The notes under the pieces were generated by a model, which saw only the letters and a program-made list of their open reading frames with translations, searched no databases and was not told the origin of the DNA. Below, piece after piece: positions 34,813 through 43,488 of a DNA stretch of 64,000 bases (its first letter is position 1; every line of letters begins with the position of its first letter). The DNA lies in NCBI GenBank assembly GCA_035292685.1, contig DATDPP010000031.1:1-64000 (forward strand). Direction: 5' to 3'. Source of the DNA: JALYNX01 sp035292685 (lineage in GTDB: Bacteria; Actinomycetota; Acidimicrobiia; Spongiisociales; ZC4RG35). Made by a program: the position numbers and the translations under genes.

Positions 34813-35558
34813 CCTCACCTGAAGGGGCAAGGGTGGCTCTGGTGACCGGGGGGTCACGGGGAATCGGCCGTGCCATCGCCATCCGTCTCGCCGGATCGGG
34901 TCATCAGGTGGCTGTGAACTATGCCACCAACGCCGTCGCCGCCGCGGACGTGGTGGCGGCCATCGAAGCCGGAGGAGGGCGTGCCATTGCCCATGGCGCC
35001 GATGTGTCCCAGGAGGATCAGGTCGAGGAGATGTTCGAGAAGGTGGGCGCAGCCCTGGGCCCGGTGTCGGTCCTGGTCAACAATGCGGGGATCACCAAGG
35101 ACAATCTGCTGCTTCGGATGAGCCCCAAAGACTTCGACGCGGTGATCGACACCAATCTCCGGTCGGCCTACCTGTGCACCAGGGCCGCCTTGCGGGGGAT
35201 GCTCAAGATGCGTTGGGGGCGGATCGTGTCGATCGCCTCCGTCTCGGGAATCGCGGGAAACGCCGGTCAGGCCAACTATTCGGCGTCCAAGGCGGGCATG
35301 ATCGGGCTCTCCAAATCGATCGCCAAGGAGATCGGGTCGAGGGGGATCACCGTCAACGTAGTGGCGCCGGGATTCATAACCACCGAATTGACCGCGGGCC
35401 TCAGGGATGGGGCAAAGCAGGGCCTGACGGACTCCATCTCGCTGCGGCGTTTTGGGTTGCCGGAAGAGGTCGCAGCAGTCGTCGACTTTCTCGTATCGGA
35501 AGGGGCCTCGTACATCACCGGCCAGGTGCTGGCGGTGGACGGAGGGCTAACCCTGTAA
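34809..35558 (+). CDS. fabG: 3-oxoacyl-ACP reductase
   Basis: A 249-aa short-chain dehydrogenase: cofactor loop TGGSRGIGRAIA, NNAGITKDNLL, catalytic Ser in SVSGIAGNAGQ and Tyr-Lys in NYSASKAGMIGL, then PGFITTELT. It reduces beta-ketoacyl-ACP with NADPH. GTG 34809 overlaps the fabH stop. Length and motifs are standard. Confidence 0.94.
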   Translation: MTSPEGARVALVTGGSRGIGRAIAIRLAGSGHQVAVNYATNAVAAADVVAAIEAGGGRAIAHGADVSQEDQVEEMFEKVGAALGPVSVLVNNAGITKDNLLLRMSPKDFDAVIDTNLRSAYLCTRAALRGMLKMRWGRIVSIASVSGIAGNAGQANYSASKAGMIGLSKSIAKEIGSRGITVNVVAPGFITTELTAGLRDGAKQGLTDSISLRRFGLPEEVAAVVDFLVSEGASYITGQVLAVDGGLTL

Positions 35559-35596
35559 CTTCTCCGAACCCACCGACCAACGAAAGAGAGCAAGGA

Positions 35597-35842
35597 ATGG
35601 AAAGAAGCGAAGTAGCCGATCGACTCGGCGAGGTGCTCGTGTCGGAGCTCGGGCTCGACGCCGCCAAGATCTCCGAGGAGGCACACTTCGAGGAGGACCT
35701 CGACGTGGACAGCCTCGGCGTCGTCGAGCTACTCATGGCGCTCGAGGACGAGTTCGGCGTCAAGATCCCCGACGAGGAAGCCGAGTCGATCATGACCGTC
35801 GGTCAGGCCATCGATGTCGTTTACGGCAAATTGGGAGGCTGA
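35597..35842 (+). CDS. acpP: Acyl carrier protein
   Basis: An 81-aa acidic helical protein. The 4'-phosphopantetheine attachment Ser lies in DLDVDSLGVVEL, and the third helix reads EFGVKIPDEEAESIMTVGQAI. The true start is the ATG at 35597 inside a much longer open frame. The stop is 3 nt before the fabF TTG. Confidence 0.96.
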   Translation: MERSEVADRLGEVLVSELGLDAAKISEEAHFEEDLDVDSLGVVELLMALEDEFGVKIPDEEAESIMTVGQAIDVVYGKLGG

Positions 35843-35845
35843 GCG

Positions 35846-37099
35846 TTGATTTCATCCGAGCGACGACGAGTCGTCGTCACCGGGCTCGGGGCGGTCACAC
35901 CCATCGGCGACGACGTCGCCTCCACCTGGAAGGCGATGCTCTCGGGCACCTCAGGTATCGGGCCGATCACCCAATTCGACGCCACCGGATATCGGACCAC
36001 CATCGCCGGTGAGGTCAAGGAATGGGACCCGGAGAAGCACTTCGATCGCCGCGAGGTGCGGCGGCTGGACCGTTACACCCAGTTCTTCTTGGTGGCGGTT
36101 CGCCAGGCTCTCCAGGAAGCGGGCCTCTCGTTCGATGAGGACGACGAAGCCGCGACCCGGGCCGGCGTGATGGTCGGAGCCGGGTTCGGGGGGATGGGGT
36201 CCTTCATCGAGGAGATAGAGACCCTCGCAGAGCGGGGCCCGGATCGGGTCAGCCCTACCGGGGTCCCCAGGATCATCCCCAATATGGCAGCCGGGCTGGC
36301 CTCGATCGAGCACCACCTATTCGGCCCGGTGTCGTGTGTCGTCACCGCCTGTTCGGCCTCCGCCAACGCCATTGGTGACGGGGCAGAGTGGATCCGACGC
36401 GGCGCCGCTGATGTGGTCGTGGCCGGAGGGGCCGAGGCCGCCATCACCACGTTTGGGATCGCCACCTTCGCCCAGGCCCGAGCGCTGTCCAGCCGGAATG
36501 ACGAGCCCACCCGCGCCTCGCGGCCCTTCGATGCCGGGCGTGATGGATTTGTGATGGGGGAGGGAGGTGCTGCCCTGATACTCGAGGACGAGGGCCATGC
36601 CCGGGCGCGAGGGGCGACGATCCTGGCCGAGTTGACCGGCTATGGGATGTCGGCCGACGCCTATCACATCACCCTTCCCCGGCCCGGGGGTTCCGGTGCC
36701 GCCCGAGCCATGACATCTGCACTCGCCGACGCCGCCCTCGACCCGATACAAGTCGGGTACATCAACGCCCACGGGACGTCGACCGAGGCCAACGATTCCA
36801 CGGAGACTGCGGCCATTCGGATCGCCCTGGGCGCCGCTGCCGACCAGGTTCCGGTCTCATCGACCAAGTCGATGACGGGTCACATCCTGGGCGGAGCCGG
36901 GGCGGTCGAGGCAGTGACCTGCATCATGGCTCTCCGGGATCAGACCCTTCCTCCCACCATCAACTACGAGGAGCCTGATCCCGAGTGTGACCTCGACTAC
37001 GTGCCCAACCAAGCCCGGCCTGCCCGGCTGGAACATGCGATGTCCAACTCGTTCGGGTTCGGTGGGCACAACGTGTCGTTGGTCTTTTCACGGGTTTGA
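35846..37099 (+). CDS. fabF: Beta-ketoacyl-ACP synthase II
   Basis: A 417-aa elongating condensing enzyme with the Cys-His-His triad: Cys in VTACSASANAIG (about residue 169), His in NAHGTSTEAND (about 308) and His in TGHILGGAGAVEA (about 345). TTG 35846 is used because it gives MISSERRRVVVTGLG and follows acpP by 3 nt. It is the last gene of the FAS-II unit. Confidence 0.95.
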   Translation: MISSERRRVVVTGLGAVTPIGDDVASTWKAMLSGTSGIGPITQFDATGYRTTIAGEVKEWDPEKHFDRREVRRLDRYTQFFLVAVRQALQEAGLSFDEDDEAATRAGVMVGAGFGGMGSFIEEIETLAERGPDRVSPTGVPRIIPNMAAGLASIEHHLFGPVSCVVTACSASANAIGDGAEWIRRGAADVVVAGGAEAAITTFGIATFAQARALSSRNDEPTRASRPFDAGRDGFVMGEGGAALILEDEGHARARGATILAELTGYGMSADAYHITLPRPGGSGAARAMTSALADAALDPIQVGYINAHGTSTEANDSTETAAIRIALGAAADQVPVSSTKSMTGHILGGAGAVEAVTCIMALRDQTLPPTINYEEPDPECDLDYVPNQARPARLEHAMSNSFGFGGHNVSLVFSRV

Positions 37100-37102
37100 T
37101 TG

Positions 37103-37198
37103 CTGGCCGACTTTGCCCTTCGGGGCAACCCCCGTTGCCGCGGAGGGCCGAGCAGTTCCAAGCACCTCACCTCGGGCAAACAGACGCCGGTCGGCCAG
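37103..37198. other. Structured convergent intergenic region, terminator or small RNA
   Basis: Between the fabF stop and the convergent gene at 37201. CTGGCCGAC (37103-37111) and GTCGGCCAG (37190-37198) are perfect complements that enclose the whole stretch. Inside, TTGCCC-TTCG-GGGCAA (37113-37128) is a UUCG-capped hairpin, and CCGAG with CTCGG (about 37148-37174) could make a third helix. The UUCG hairpin alone would serve as fabF terminator; the closing helix suggests something more. Confidence 0.45.
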
Positions 37199-37200
37199 GG

Positions 37201-37470
37201 CTACCGCCTCGACTCAATGTTCGGGCCCTTTTTCTCGTTCCACTCGGCGAGGCTGCGGTAGACCAGGGCCAGGATCAGGACCATCCCGAAGGTCACCACC
37301 AGGAACGAGATGGCCGACACCAACGCCGCCCAGCCGGGGCAGGAGGTGAGGCTGGCCTCGGCCTCGCGTGACTGACAACTGACGGCGGTCACCATCCAAC
37401 CCAGGGCTCCCGCCAGCGCCCCCATCACCAGGGCCGGGATGGCGATCCACGGATTCGGCATCCTTCTCAC
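37201..37470 (-). CDS. Small membrane protein, two transmembrane helices
   Basis: An 89-aa protein with helices at about residues 8-30 and 45-70, joined by a loop with two cysteines (VSCQSREAEASLTSC), and a charged tail (AEWNEKKGPNIESRR). GTG 37470 overlaps the stop of the upstream membrane protein (GTGA); ATG 37461 is an alternative. It may form a complex with that neighbour. Family unknown. Confidence 0.6.
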   Translation of the reverse strand: MRRMPNPWIAIPALVMGALAGALGWMVTAVSCQSREAEASLTSCPGWAALVSAISFLVVTFGMVLILALVYRSLAEWNEKKGPNIESRR

Positions 37471-38210
37471 CGGGGATGACCCCTCTCATCGAGATCCGCC
37501 GCATCCAGGATCTCTCTCGGGACCAACTCGGGTGGGATCGGATAGGCGTGGGCGATCTCTCGGGGCGGGTGAAAGGCAACCCCGACTTCGCGCTGCCAGG
37601 CCAACGCGAGTACCACGGAGGCGGTCAACAATGACACCAGGGCCGCGGGAAGCGGTTGGAGGGGCGCCAATGCGATGGCTAACAGTGGCCAGATGACCCT
37701 GAGCGCATACAGGCCGCCGGGGAGGACCTTGGCGTACCACAGGGCGGCCAGGGGGGCGGTGAGCCCAACCACCACGGTCGCAGCTGTCGGCTGGTCCCAA
37801 GCCGCCAGGCCGATCGTGCCCGGAGTCGATGCCAGCAGCAAGGTGACCAGCACGGCTCGAGGGGGTGGGCCGGTGGCCGAGGGGAGTTTGCGGATTCGGT
37901 TCGTGACGGCTGGTTGGAAGAGCAGCGCTCCGGCCGTGATCGAGGCGACAAGGGCCACATACCAGAGCGGGTCGGTCGGTCGGATCACCGCAATCAGGAG
38001 GGTGTCGACGACGGTCGCCACTCCGAGTCGAAGGGCCCAGCGTCCACCGGCGATGATCATGCCGATTACGGCGAGGGTGGCCATGGTGAGCAGCCCGATG
38101 CCGACCAGGAGAACGGACCACGGAGCGAGGGGGCCCGGATCGACGAGCAGTGCCCCGGTCCAGAGGACGGCGGCGAGAAGTGGGGAGGCGGTCGCCAGAG
38201 GAACCCTCAC
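37467..38210 (-). CDS. Polytopic membrane protein of unknown function
   Basis: A 247-aa protein with about seven hydrophobic segments, and a soluble C-terminal tail of about 40 residues containing PREIAHAYPIPPELVPREILDAADLDE. No motif for transport or catalysis is seen. GTG start; its stop overlaps the next small membrane protein, so the pair is coupled. The phosphatase gene ends 25 nt upstream on the same strand. Confidence 0.6.
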   Translation of the reverse strand: MRVPLATASPLLAAVLWTGALLVDPGPLAPWSVLLVGIGLLTMATLAVIGMIIAGGRWALRLGVATVVDTLLIAVIRPTDPLWYVALVASITAGALLFQPAVTNRIRKLPSATGPPPRAVLVTLLLASTPGTIGLAAWDQPTAATVVVGLTAPLAALWYAKVLPGGLYALRVIWPLLAIALAPLQPLPAALVSLLTASVVLALAWQREVGVAFHPPREIAHAYPIPPELVPREILDAADLDERGHPR

Positions 38211-38235
38211 GCCGGAAGTTTCGCAGCGAGATCGG

Positions 38236-38910
38236 TCAAGCCGAAGTCGGGTCGGCGGTTTCCTGGTGTCGGCTGAGCACCCTCAGCCCTTGGTGGTTGG
38301 TGACCCGGGAGGAATCGCCTGGTTCCCAGACGGTTTCCTCACGCCAGACATCGCCAGGGCGCAAGGTGACGACGGCACCGTGCCCGGGCTTCTCTTGATG
38401 CAGCCCGCCGAGGGGGGAGCCGATGAGCCGAAGCCGCCCCGCCTGGATCGGATCCTGATGCGAGACGATCACCACGTCGCCGTGGGGGTGCTCGCGGTCC
38501 AACCGGCGGGCGGTTGCGGCCATCCGCTCCGCCAGTTCGTCCAGCGATTCGTCGGCGAAGTCGAGATTCTCCGGATCTTCGAGATAGGCCTCCAACTCAC
38601 CGGGAAAGGCGGTGGGTAGGTCACGCCAGGTGTGACCGCGCCAACGGCTGGTGACACGCCACTCGGTGAGCCCGGGGTCGACCTTGACCGGGACCCCGGT
38701 TCGGCCGGCGATCTCCTCCGCGGTGCGCAGGGATCGCTCCAAGGGCGACGACCAGATCGAAACCACAGGTCGCGGCCCCAGGTACCGCCCGACCCGACGA
38801 GCCTGTTCGATCCCGCGTGGAGATAGCCCGAATCCGGGGAGATCGGAGTAGACGAGATGGTCGGGGTTGTCGACTTCGGCGTGTCGTACCAGATGGATGA
38901 GGGCAGCCAT
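38236..38910 (-). CDS. Histidine phosphatase family protein
   Basis: A 224-aa protein of the phosphoglycerate mutase-like branch. The phosphoryl-accepting His is in IHLVRHAEVDNP (RHG/RHA motif, about residue 10), SPLERSLRTAEEIA carries the second Arg, and VVIVSHQDPIQ the second His. The longer frame reaching past 40 kb is a shadow antisense to dinB; ATG 38910 is right at the motif. The substrate is unknown. Confidence 0.87.
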   Translation of the reverse strand: MAALIHLVRHAEVDNPDHLVYSDLPGFGLSPRGIEQARRVGRYLGPRPVVSIWSSPLERSLRTAEEIAGRTGVPVKVDPGLTEWRVTSRWRGHTWRDLPTAFPGELEAYLEDPENLDFADESLDELAERMAATARRLDREHPHGDVVIVSHQDPIQAGRLRLIGSPLGGLHQEKPGHGAVVTLRPGDVWREETVWEPGDSSRVTNHQGLRVLSRHQETADPTSA

Positions 38911-38946
38911 GACCTCAGTTTGGCCCGTCCCGCGGGTTGTCACGGG

Positions 38947-38952
38947 TAACTT
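38947..38952 (+). promoter_or_regulatory. -10-like element before leaderless dinB
   Basis: TAACTT ends 6 nt before GTG 38959 and no ribosome site or SOS box is visible in the divergent region. Confidence 0.4.
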
Positions 38953-38958
38953 GGCCTG

Positions 38959-40143
38959 GTGTGGACCGAACCGATCCTCCACGTCGACATGGATGCCTTC
39001 TTCGTCGAGGTGGAGCGGCTCGACAACCCGGCGCTGCGCGGGAGACCGGTCGCAGTCGGCGGCCGGGGCCGGAGGGGTGTGATCGCCAGTGCCTCCTATG
39101 AGGCGAGGGCGGTGGGGGTCCACTCCGCCCAACCGACGGCCATCGCCATGCGCCACTGCCCGGGCCTGATCGTGGTGGCTCCGGATCACGTTCGTTACGG
39201 CGCGGTTTCCGGGCAGGTGTTCGAGATCCTCCGGTCCTTCACCCCCTATGTGGAAGGTCTCAGCCTCGATGAGGCCTTCCTCAATGTCCGCGGCTTGCGG
39301 TTCCACTACGACACGCCGACAACCGTGGGTCAGGAGATCAGGGCCCGTATCAGGGCCGAATTGGGCCTGCCGGCGTCGGTGGGGGTCGCGTCGACCAAGT
39401 TCATGGCGAAGCTGGCCTCCGAATCGGCCAAGCCCGACGGCTGTCTCCACATTCCCCAGGTCGATCAGCTCGACTTTCTCCATGGCCTGCCGGTCGGCTC
39501 GCTGTGGGGAGTGGGCCCCGCGACCCTGGCGGGTCTCCAGCGGTTGGGGGTGGTGACGGTGGGCGATCTCGCCGCGCTGCCCGAGCCGGCGGTGATCTCG
39601 GCCCTGGGGCCGGCCAACGGGCATCACCTCCTCTCCCTGGCCCGGGGAAACGACGACCGGGTCGTTGAGCCCGATTCGGAGGCCAAGTCGATCTCCGTGG
39701 AAGAGACTTACGAGGTCGATCTCCAAGGTCGGGAAGTGGTCGAGGCGGCGCTCCTGGCCCACGCCCAACGGCTCTCCAGCCGACTGCGGAGAGCCGGATT
39801 GGCGGCGAGGACGATCACTATCAAGGTGCGCTACGAGGATTTCACCATCGTCACCCGCAGTCTCACCCGCGTCAGCGCCTTGGACAGCCCCCGTGATCTC
39901 TACCGGGTGGGACTCGGCCTGCTCGAGCAGGTAGACGTCGAAAGGCCTGTCCGATTGTTGGGGATGGGTGGCTCGGCTCTCGAGGACGGCAGTCAGCCGA
40001 CGCAGCTGACCATAGACGCCAGCGAAGATTGGGACCGTTTGGCCAACGCCGTGTCCGGGGTCAGGGAGCGGTTTGGTGATCATGCAGTCGAGCCGGCCCG
40101 GCTTCTCGGGCCACCCGCCGTCAGGCGGGGAACCGAGCGATGA
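38959..40143 (+). CDS. dinB: DNA polymerase IV (Y family)
   Basis: A 394-aa translesion polymerase. LHVDMDAFFVEVE supplies the first catalytic Asp pair, VIASASYEARAVGVHS the finger motif, and LSLDEAFLNV the second acidic pair; a helix-hairpin-helix (LWGVGPATLAGLQRLGVVTVGDLAAL) and a little-finger domain follow. QLTID near residue 353 resembles the clamp-binding QLxLF motif but is not exact. GTG 38959 is chosen with the TAACTT box upstream. No LexA box is seen, so induction by damage is not evident. Confidence 0.93.
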   Translation: MWTEPILHVDMDAFFVEVERLDNPALRGRPVAVGGRGRRGVIASASYEARAVGVHSAQPTAIAMRHCPGLIVVAPDHVRYGAVSGQVFEILRSFTPYVEGLSLDEAFLNVRGLRFHYDTPTTVGQEIRARIRAELGLPASVGVASTKFMAKLASESAKPDGCLHIPQVDQLDFLHGLPVGSLWGVGPATLAGLQRLGVVTVGDLAALPEPAVISALGPANGHHLLSLARGNDDRVVEPDSEAKSISVEETYEVDLQGREVVEAALLAHAQRLSSRLRRAGLAARTITIKVRYEDFTIVTRSLTRVSALDSPRDLYRVGLGLLEQVDVERPVRLLGMGGSALEDGSQPTQLTIDASEDWDRLANAVSGVRERFGDHAVEPARLLGPPAVRRGTER

Positions 40144-40163
40144 AACTGTCGCTGGGGGTCGTG

Positions 40164-40169
40164 TATTGT
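40164..40169 (+). promoter_or_regulatory. -10 element of the DUF3040 gene promoter
   Basis: TATTGT at 40164-40169 with ATGAAA (40140-40145) 18 nt upstream as a weak -35. A leader of about 35 nt follows, with GGAGG in it. Confidence 0.45.
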
Positions 40170-40209
40170 TTCAAGCGGGCTTGGATCTAGCTTGGAGGAC
40201 GAGGTAGCT

Positions 40210-40515
40210 ATGCCCCTCGACGATCACGAACAAAAGATCCTGGCGGAGATAGAGCGCCAGTTCTACGAAGAAGACCCCGAGTTGGCGCGGGCGGTGCGCG
40301 ATATCAGCCGGCCTTCCCGCATCGGGGCCAGACTCGCCGTGCTCGGGATGATCGCCAGCCTGGCCATCGTGATCGGTTTCTTCACGACCAACACCCTCGT
40401 CGCCATCCTCGGGTTCGCCCTGCTGGTGGTCTCGGCGAGCGCACTGGCGACCGGGATCCGCAATCGCGGGTGGAAGGTGACCGCGGCCGAGCCCGACGAC
40501 GACTCAAACGACTGA
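40210..40515 (+). CDS. DUF3040 membrane protein
   Basis: A 101-aa protein: an N-terminal cytoplasmic segment MPLDDHEQKILAEIERQFYEEDP, the signature of DUF3040, then two closely spaced transmembrane helices and an acidic tail. DUF3040 proteins are confined to actinobacteria and usually lie near dcw genes, as here; the function is unknown. ATG 40210 is supported by GGAGG and AGGT upstream. Confidence 0.88.
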   Translation: MPLDDHEQKILAEIERQFYEEDPELARAVRDISRPSRIGARLAVLGMIASLAIVIGFFTTNTLVAILGFALLVVSASALATGIRNRGWKVTAAEPDDDSND

Positions 40516-40661
40516 ACCCACCCCTACTCCTCACGCCGCGCTCGTTTTCGAACGGCTAATGTTCCCGCCCCCGGCGGCTTCCCAGGGAGGGTGGGCATGC
40601 GGCCAAGGAGGAGAACGCGACCCCATTCTCAGGGTCGTCACTGAGTTGTAAGAAGGGACGA

Positions 40662-41162
40662 GTGGAGCAGTCATTCACCGCCGAGCAGGCGTGCCGGCTC
40701 ACCAACTGCACGCATCATCAGCTTCGTTATTGGGACCGCGTCGGATTGGTCAGCCCTTCCATCCAACGAACCGGCGGCCGACCGGGTGTGAGGCGTCTCT
40801 ACTCGTTCCGCGATCTCGTCGCGCTTCGGGTTGTGCGGAGCCTCCTCGACAACGGCATGTCCCTGCAGCGGGTGCGCCGGGCCTGGGATTATCTGCGCCG
40901 TGAGGGCAGGATGGAAGATCATCTAGCCGACATCAAGCTGGTGACCGACGGGCAGACGATCTTCCATGTGGGCTCCGACGAGGGTGAGTTGATGGACGCC
41001 CTGCGTCAGGGACAACTGGCGTTCTTCGTCGCGATCGACGAGATAGCGCGTGAGGTCGAGGAGGACGTCACCCGCTTCGAGTTGGACCGAAGCCGGTTCC
41101 TGGACATGTTGCGCCGGGTCGAGGACGACGTGGCCGACGAGCAGCAGGCGGCCAACAGGTAG
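40662..41162 (+). CDS. MerR-family transcriptional regulator
   Basis: A 166-aa protein. Residues 4-75 form a MerR-type winged helix (FTAEQACRLTNCTHHQLRYWDRVGLVSPS, then RRLYSFRDLVALRVVRSLLDNGMSLQRVRRAWDYL). The C-terminal part is a helical region without the metal-binding cysteines of MerR or CueR, so it may sense something else. GTG 40662 has AGAAGGGA upstream. The 146 nt before it hold a TAATGT box at about 40556 but no clear operator. Confidence 0.82.
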   Translation: MEQSFTAEQACRLTNCTHHQLRYWDRVGLVSPSIQRTGGRPGVRRLYSFRDLVALRVVRSLLDNGMSLQRVRRAWDYLRREGRMEDHLADIKLVTDGQTIFHVGSDEGELMDALRQGQLAFFVAIDEIAREVEEDVTRFELDRSRFLDMLRRVEDDVADEQQAANR

Positions 41163-41163
41163 C

Positions 41164-43488
41164 TCACGGCTCGCGGTCGATCAAAGACCGCAAGCTGAAG
41201 GCAGCCCTCACCCGCTCCGGGCCCTCGTAACGGAGTCTCAACCAGTGTTCAAAGTGATCGAGATCCGCCTCGGTTGCCCTCCCGTTGCGACCTCCGTAAA
41301 CCGCGGCCGTGTACGACCGGGCGATTGGAACCAGGACACGGTCCCTTGCATTCGCAAACTCGAGCGGTGTCTGATACTCCGGGATCGGTTGTCCGAGGTC
41401 GGCCAGCCGGTCAACGATCTCATCCCAGACGGCGGTGATGTCGCCCTCCTTGATCCGGCGCAGCCGGCGTCGGCGACGGATCCCTTTCGACATCGGAATG
41501 CCGCAGGCCGCCACGATCATCACTGGCAGGATCCACCACCATGAGGCGAAGTCGAACCCGGATCCGCCCCGGTCGATGGGATTGCCATCCTCGTCGAATT
41601 GACCTCGGATCTGGCTGTCGTTGATGAATCCCGGTCGGAGGATGTCCGGGGCATTTGGATCGGGTGGTGGGAGATAGGGTCCCGGGTCGAATGCCGCGGT
41701 GACGCTATCCGGCTGTGTTCCGTCCCCGCGTGGCGTCGGGTCGAACTTCACCCAACCAAAGCCGTCCATCCACATCTCAACCCAGGCGTGTGCGTTGTTG
41801 TCGCGAACGACTATCACCTCGGTGCCGTCGGCCTGTGTCTCCACTTGACCTGGCGTGAATCCCCACACCACACGGCTGGGAATCCTGAGCGCCCTGCCCA
41901 GGACCGCCATCGAGGCGGCGAATTGCTCGCAGTATCCGGTGCGATAGTTGAGACTCGACGGCTTGGATAGCCACTCCTCGAGATCGAGCACTCCGTGGCC
42001 GGTCGACACCTGTGTCGAGTAGTCGAAGTCACCGCTGTTTCGGAACCAGTGTTGGAGGAGCCAGGCTCGCTCGAAGTCGGTAGTTGCACCCAACGTCTGC
42101 TGTCTCGCCACCTGTGCGATGCCTAGAGGCAGGTTCTCGTCGAGCAGGACGAATCGTTCGATGTCATCCGGCCTGCTCACATCGGCCCCACCCGGCCCTG
42201 GCTCAGCGGTGAAGAGCCCGTCCTCGGCTGCATTGGCGAAGAGCGGGCTCAGGGACCCGTCAGGAAGGGTGGCGAGGGAGCCCAGGTCGGCTTCGAAGTC
42301 GGGGAAGACTGTCTCCGCCTGGTATTGGTCACCTTCGCTCAATCCAGGCTGATAGAGGACGGAACCGTCGGTTGTGGTCTGGAAACCGGAGACATTCACC
42401 GAGTCAGACTCGAGGAAACGGGCGATCCCGGCAGTTGGGATGACGGGAGAGCGGAGGAGCTCGATCTGAACCCGCTGGCTGATGACCTCGGTAGTTCCCC
42501 GATAGTCATGCTCGGCGTCTCCCCCGGCCGACTCGGGTGTATAGAAGTCTGCGATCGGGGCGGATGGCCGCCAGGTCGATCCGTCGAACGTGTCGAGAGT
42601 CTCCATCCTCCAGTAGACCTCATTGGCCGGTGGGGCGCCGCTGCCCAACGTCGCCCGAAACAGGACCACGTTCGACCGCTTGATGATCCGCTGCCGGAGG
42701 TCGGCGAGCCGGTCGAACGCCACGCCGCCGAACCCGGGCCCGTATCCCGCCCCCAGTCGCCAAGGGAGGTTGCCGCTGGGCGGCACCAGGCCGGATGCGG
42801 CCTGTGTCACCAACAGGGAGCCGCCGGCAATGATCAGGGCGACGGTCACAACCGATCCTTTGGCCCGTCGGGGCAGCGGTCTTCCGTCGTGATCCCGGAC
42901 CCGGCCGGCTTCGGTACGCCGCTCCAACGCCACAGCGGCGATGGCCAGGGCGATGACCACAATGGAAGCGGCCCTCCACCCTTGCCCGGCCGGAATCCTG
43001 TCCATGACCGCGAACTGAAGATAGAGAGCGAGGGAGGGAACCACCATTGCTGTGGTAGGGCCGTTGGTGGCACCCCACGCATAGAGTGCTCCCAGCACCC
43101 ACATCAGGAGGGCGAGGACTCCGATCAAGCCCGGGGTTGGGAACACCGGGGCGACACCGAACCTGATCAGATCCATCGCTTGGGCCAACTCATCGGCCAG
43201 TTCGCCAGGTGTCTCCAGGGTCGGGAGGAATCCAGCGACCAGGCTCCGTTGGACGGAAGCCCGAAGCAACAGGGCGACTGCCAGGACCGAGAATATCGCC
43301 ACACGCAGCCTGCGACTCTTGACGGTGTGGCCCAGCAGCCACCAGGCAAGCCCTCCCAGGCAGCCCGCGGCGATCATGATCAACCGCCATTGCGGAGCAT
43401 GCTCACCGGCGTCGAGCAAACGCCCCATCCGGGTCAGCATCAGGGCGAAAGCTGCGAGGCCGGCTATCCGACCGAGGCTGTAGTCCAT
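41164..43488 (-). CDS. TgpA-like membrane transglutaminase (DUF3488/transglutaminase-core)
   Basis: A 774-aa protein: six transmembrane helices (about residues 10-200), a large extracytoplasmic region with the cysteine-protease-like transglutaminase core, then a final helix (WWWILPVMIVAACG) and a basic cytoplasmic tail. Catalytic residues: Cys in YRTGYCEQFAAS, His in DNNAHAWVEMW and Asp in VKFDPTPRGD. ATG 43488 has GAGGA upstream and lies inside the end of the DUF58 gene. It probably acts on surface proteins or peptidoglycan. Confidence 0.88.
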   Translation of the reverse strand: MDYSLGRIAGLAAFALMLTRMGRLLDAGEHAPQWRLIMIAAGCLGGLAWWLLGHTVKSRRLRVAIFSVLAVALLLRASVQRSLVAGFLPTLETPGELADELAQAMDLIRFGVAPVFPTPGLIGVLALLMWVLGALYAWGATNGPTTAMVVPSLALYLQFAVMDRIPAGQGWRAASIVVIALAIAAVALERRTEAGRVRDHDGRPLPRRAKGSVVTVALIIAGGSLLVTQAASGLVPPSGNLPWRLGAGYGPGFGGVAFDRLADLRQRIIKRSNVVLFRATLGSGAPPANEVYWRMETLDTFDGSTWRPSAPIADFYTPESAGGDAEHDYRGTTEVISQRVQIELLRSPVIPTAGIARFLESDSVNVSGFQTTTDGSVLYQPGLSEGDQYQAETVFPDFEADLGSLATLPDGSLSPLFANAAEDGLFTAEPGPGGADVSRPDDIERFVLLDENLPLGIAQVARQQTLGATTDFERAWLLQHWFRNSGDFDYSTQVSTGHGVLDLEEWLSKPSSLNYRTGYCEQFAASMAVLGRALRIPSRVVWGFTPGQVETQADGTEVIVVRDNNAHAWVEMWMDGFGWVKFDPTPRGDGTQPDSVTAAFDPGPYLPPPDPNAPDILRPGFINDSQIRGQFDEDGNPIDRGGSGFDFASWWWILPVMIVAACGIPMSKGIRRRRRLRRIKEGDITAVWDEIVDRLADLGQPIPEYQTPLEFANARDRVLVPIARSYTAAVYGGRNGRATEADLDHFEHWLRLRYEGPERVRAAFSLRSLIDREP

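Noticed and set aside
37103..37198. SRP (4.5S) RNA
   Set aside because: The minus strand has a GGTGAGGTGCTTGGAA-like stretch, but the conserved GGAAGGAAGCA-type apical loop of SRP RNA is absent.
38911..40083. Minus-strand open frame continuing the histidine phosphatase to about 615 aa
   Set aside because: It is antisense to dinB, has low-complexity Arg/Gly/His composition and no homology; the phosphatase starts at 38910.
40550..40564. GAAC-N7-GTTC upstream of the MerR gene as a possible SOS box
   Set aside because: The spacer is 7 nt; the LexA consensus needs 4, and the flanks do not match.
40594..40641. 15-codon ORF with an internal GGAGGAG before the MerR gene
   Set aside because: Very short, Arg-rich, and the ribosome-site-like sequence lies inside the frame rather than before it.
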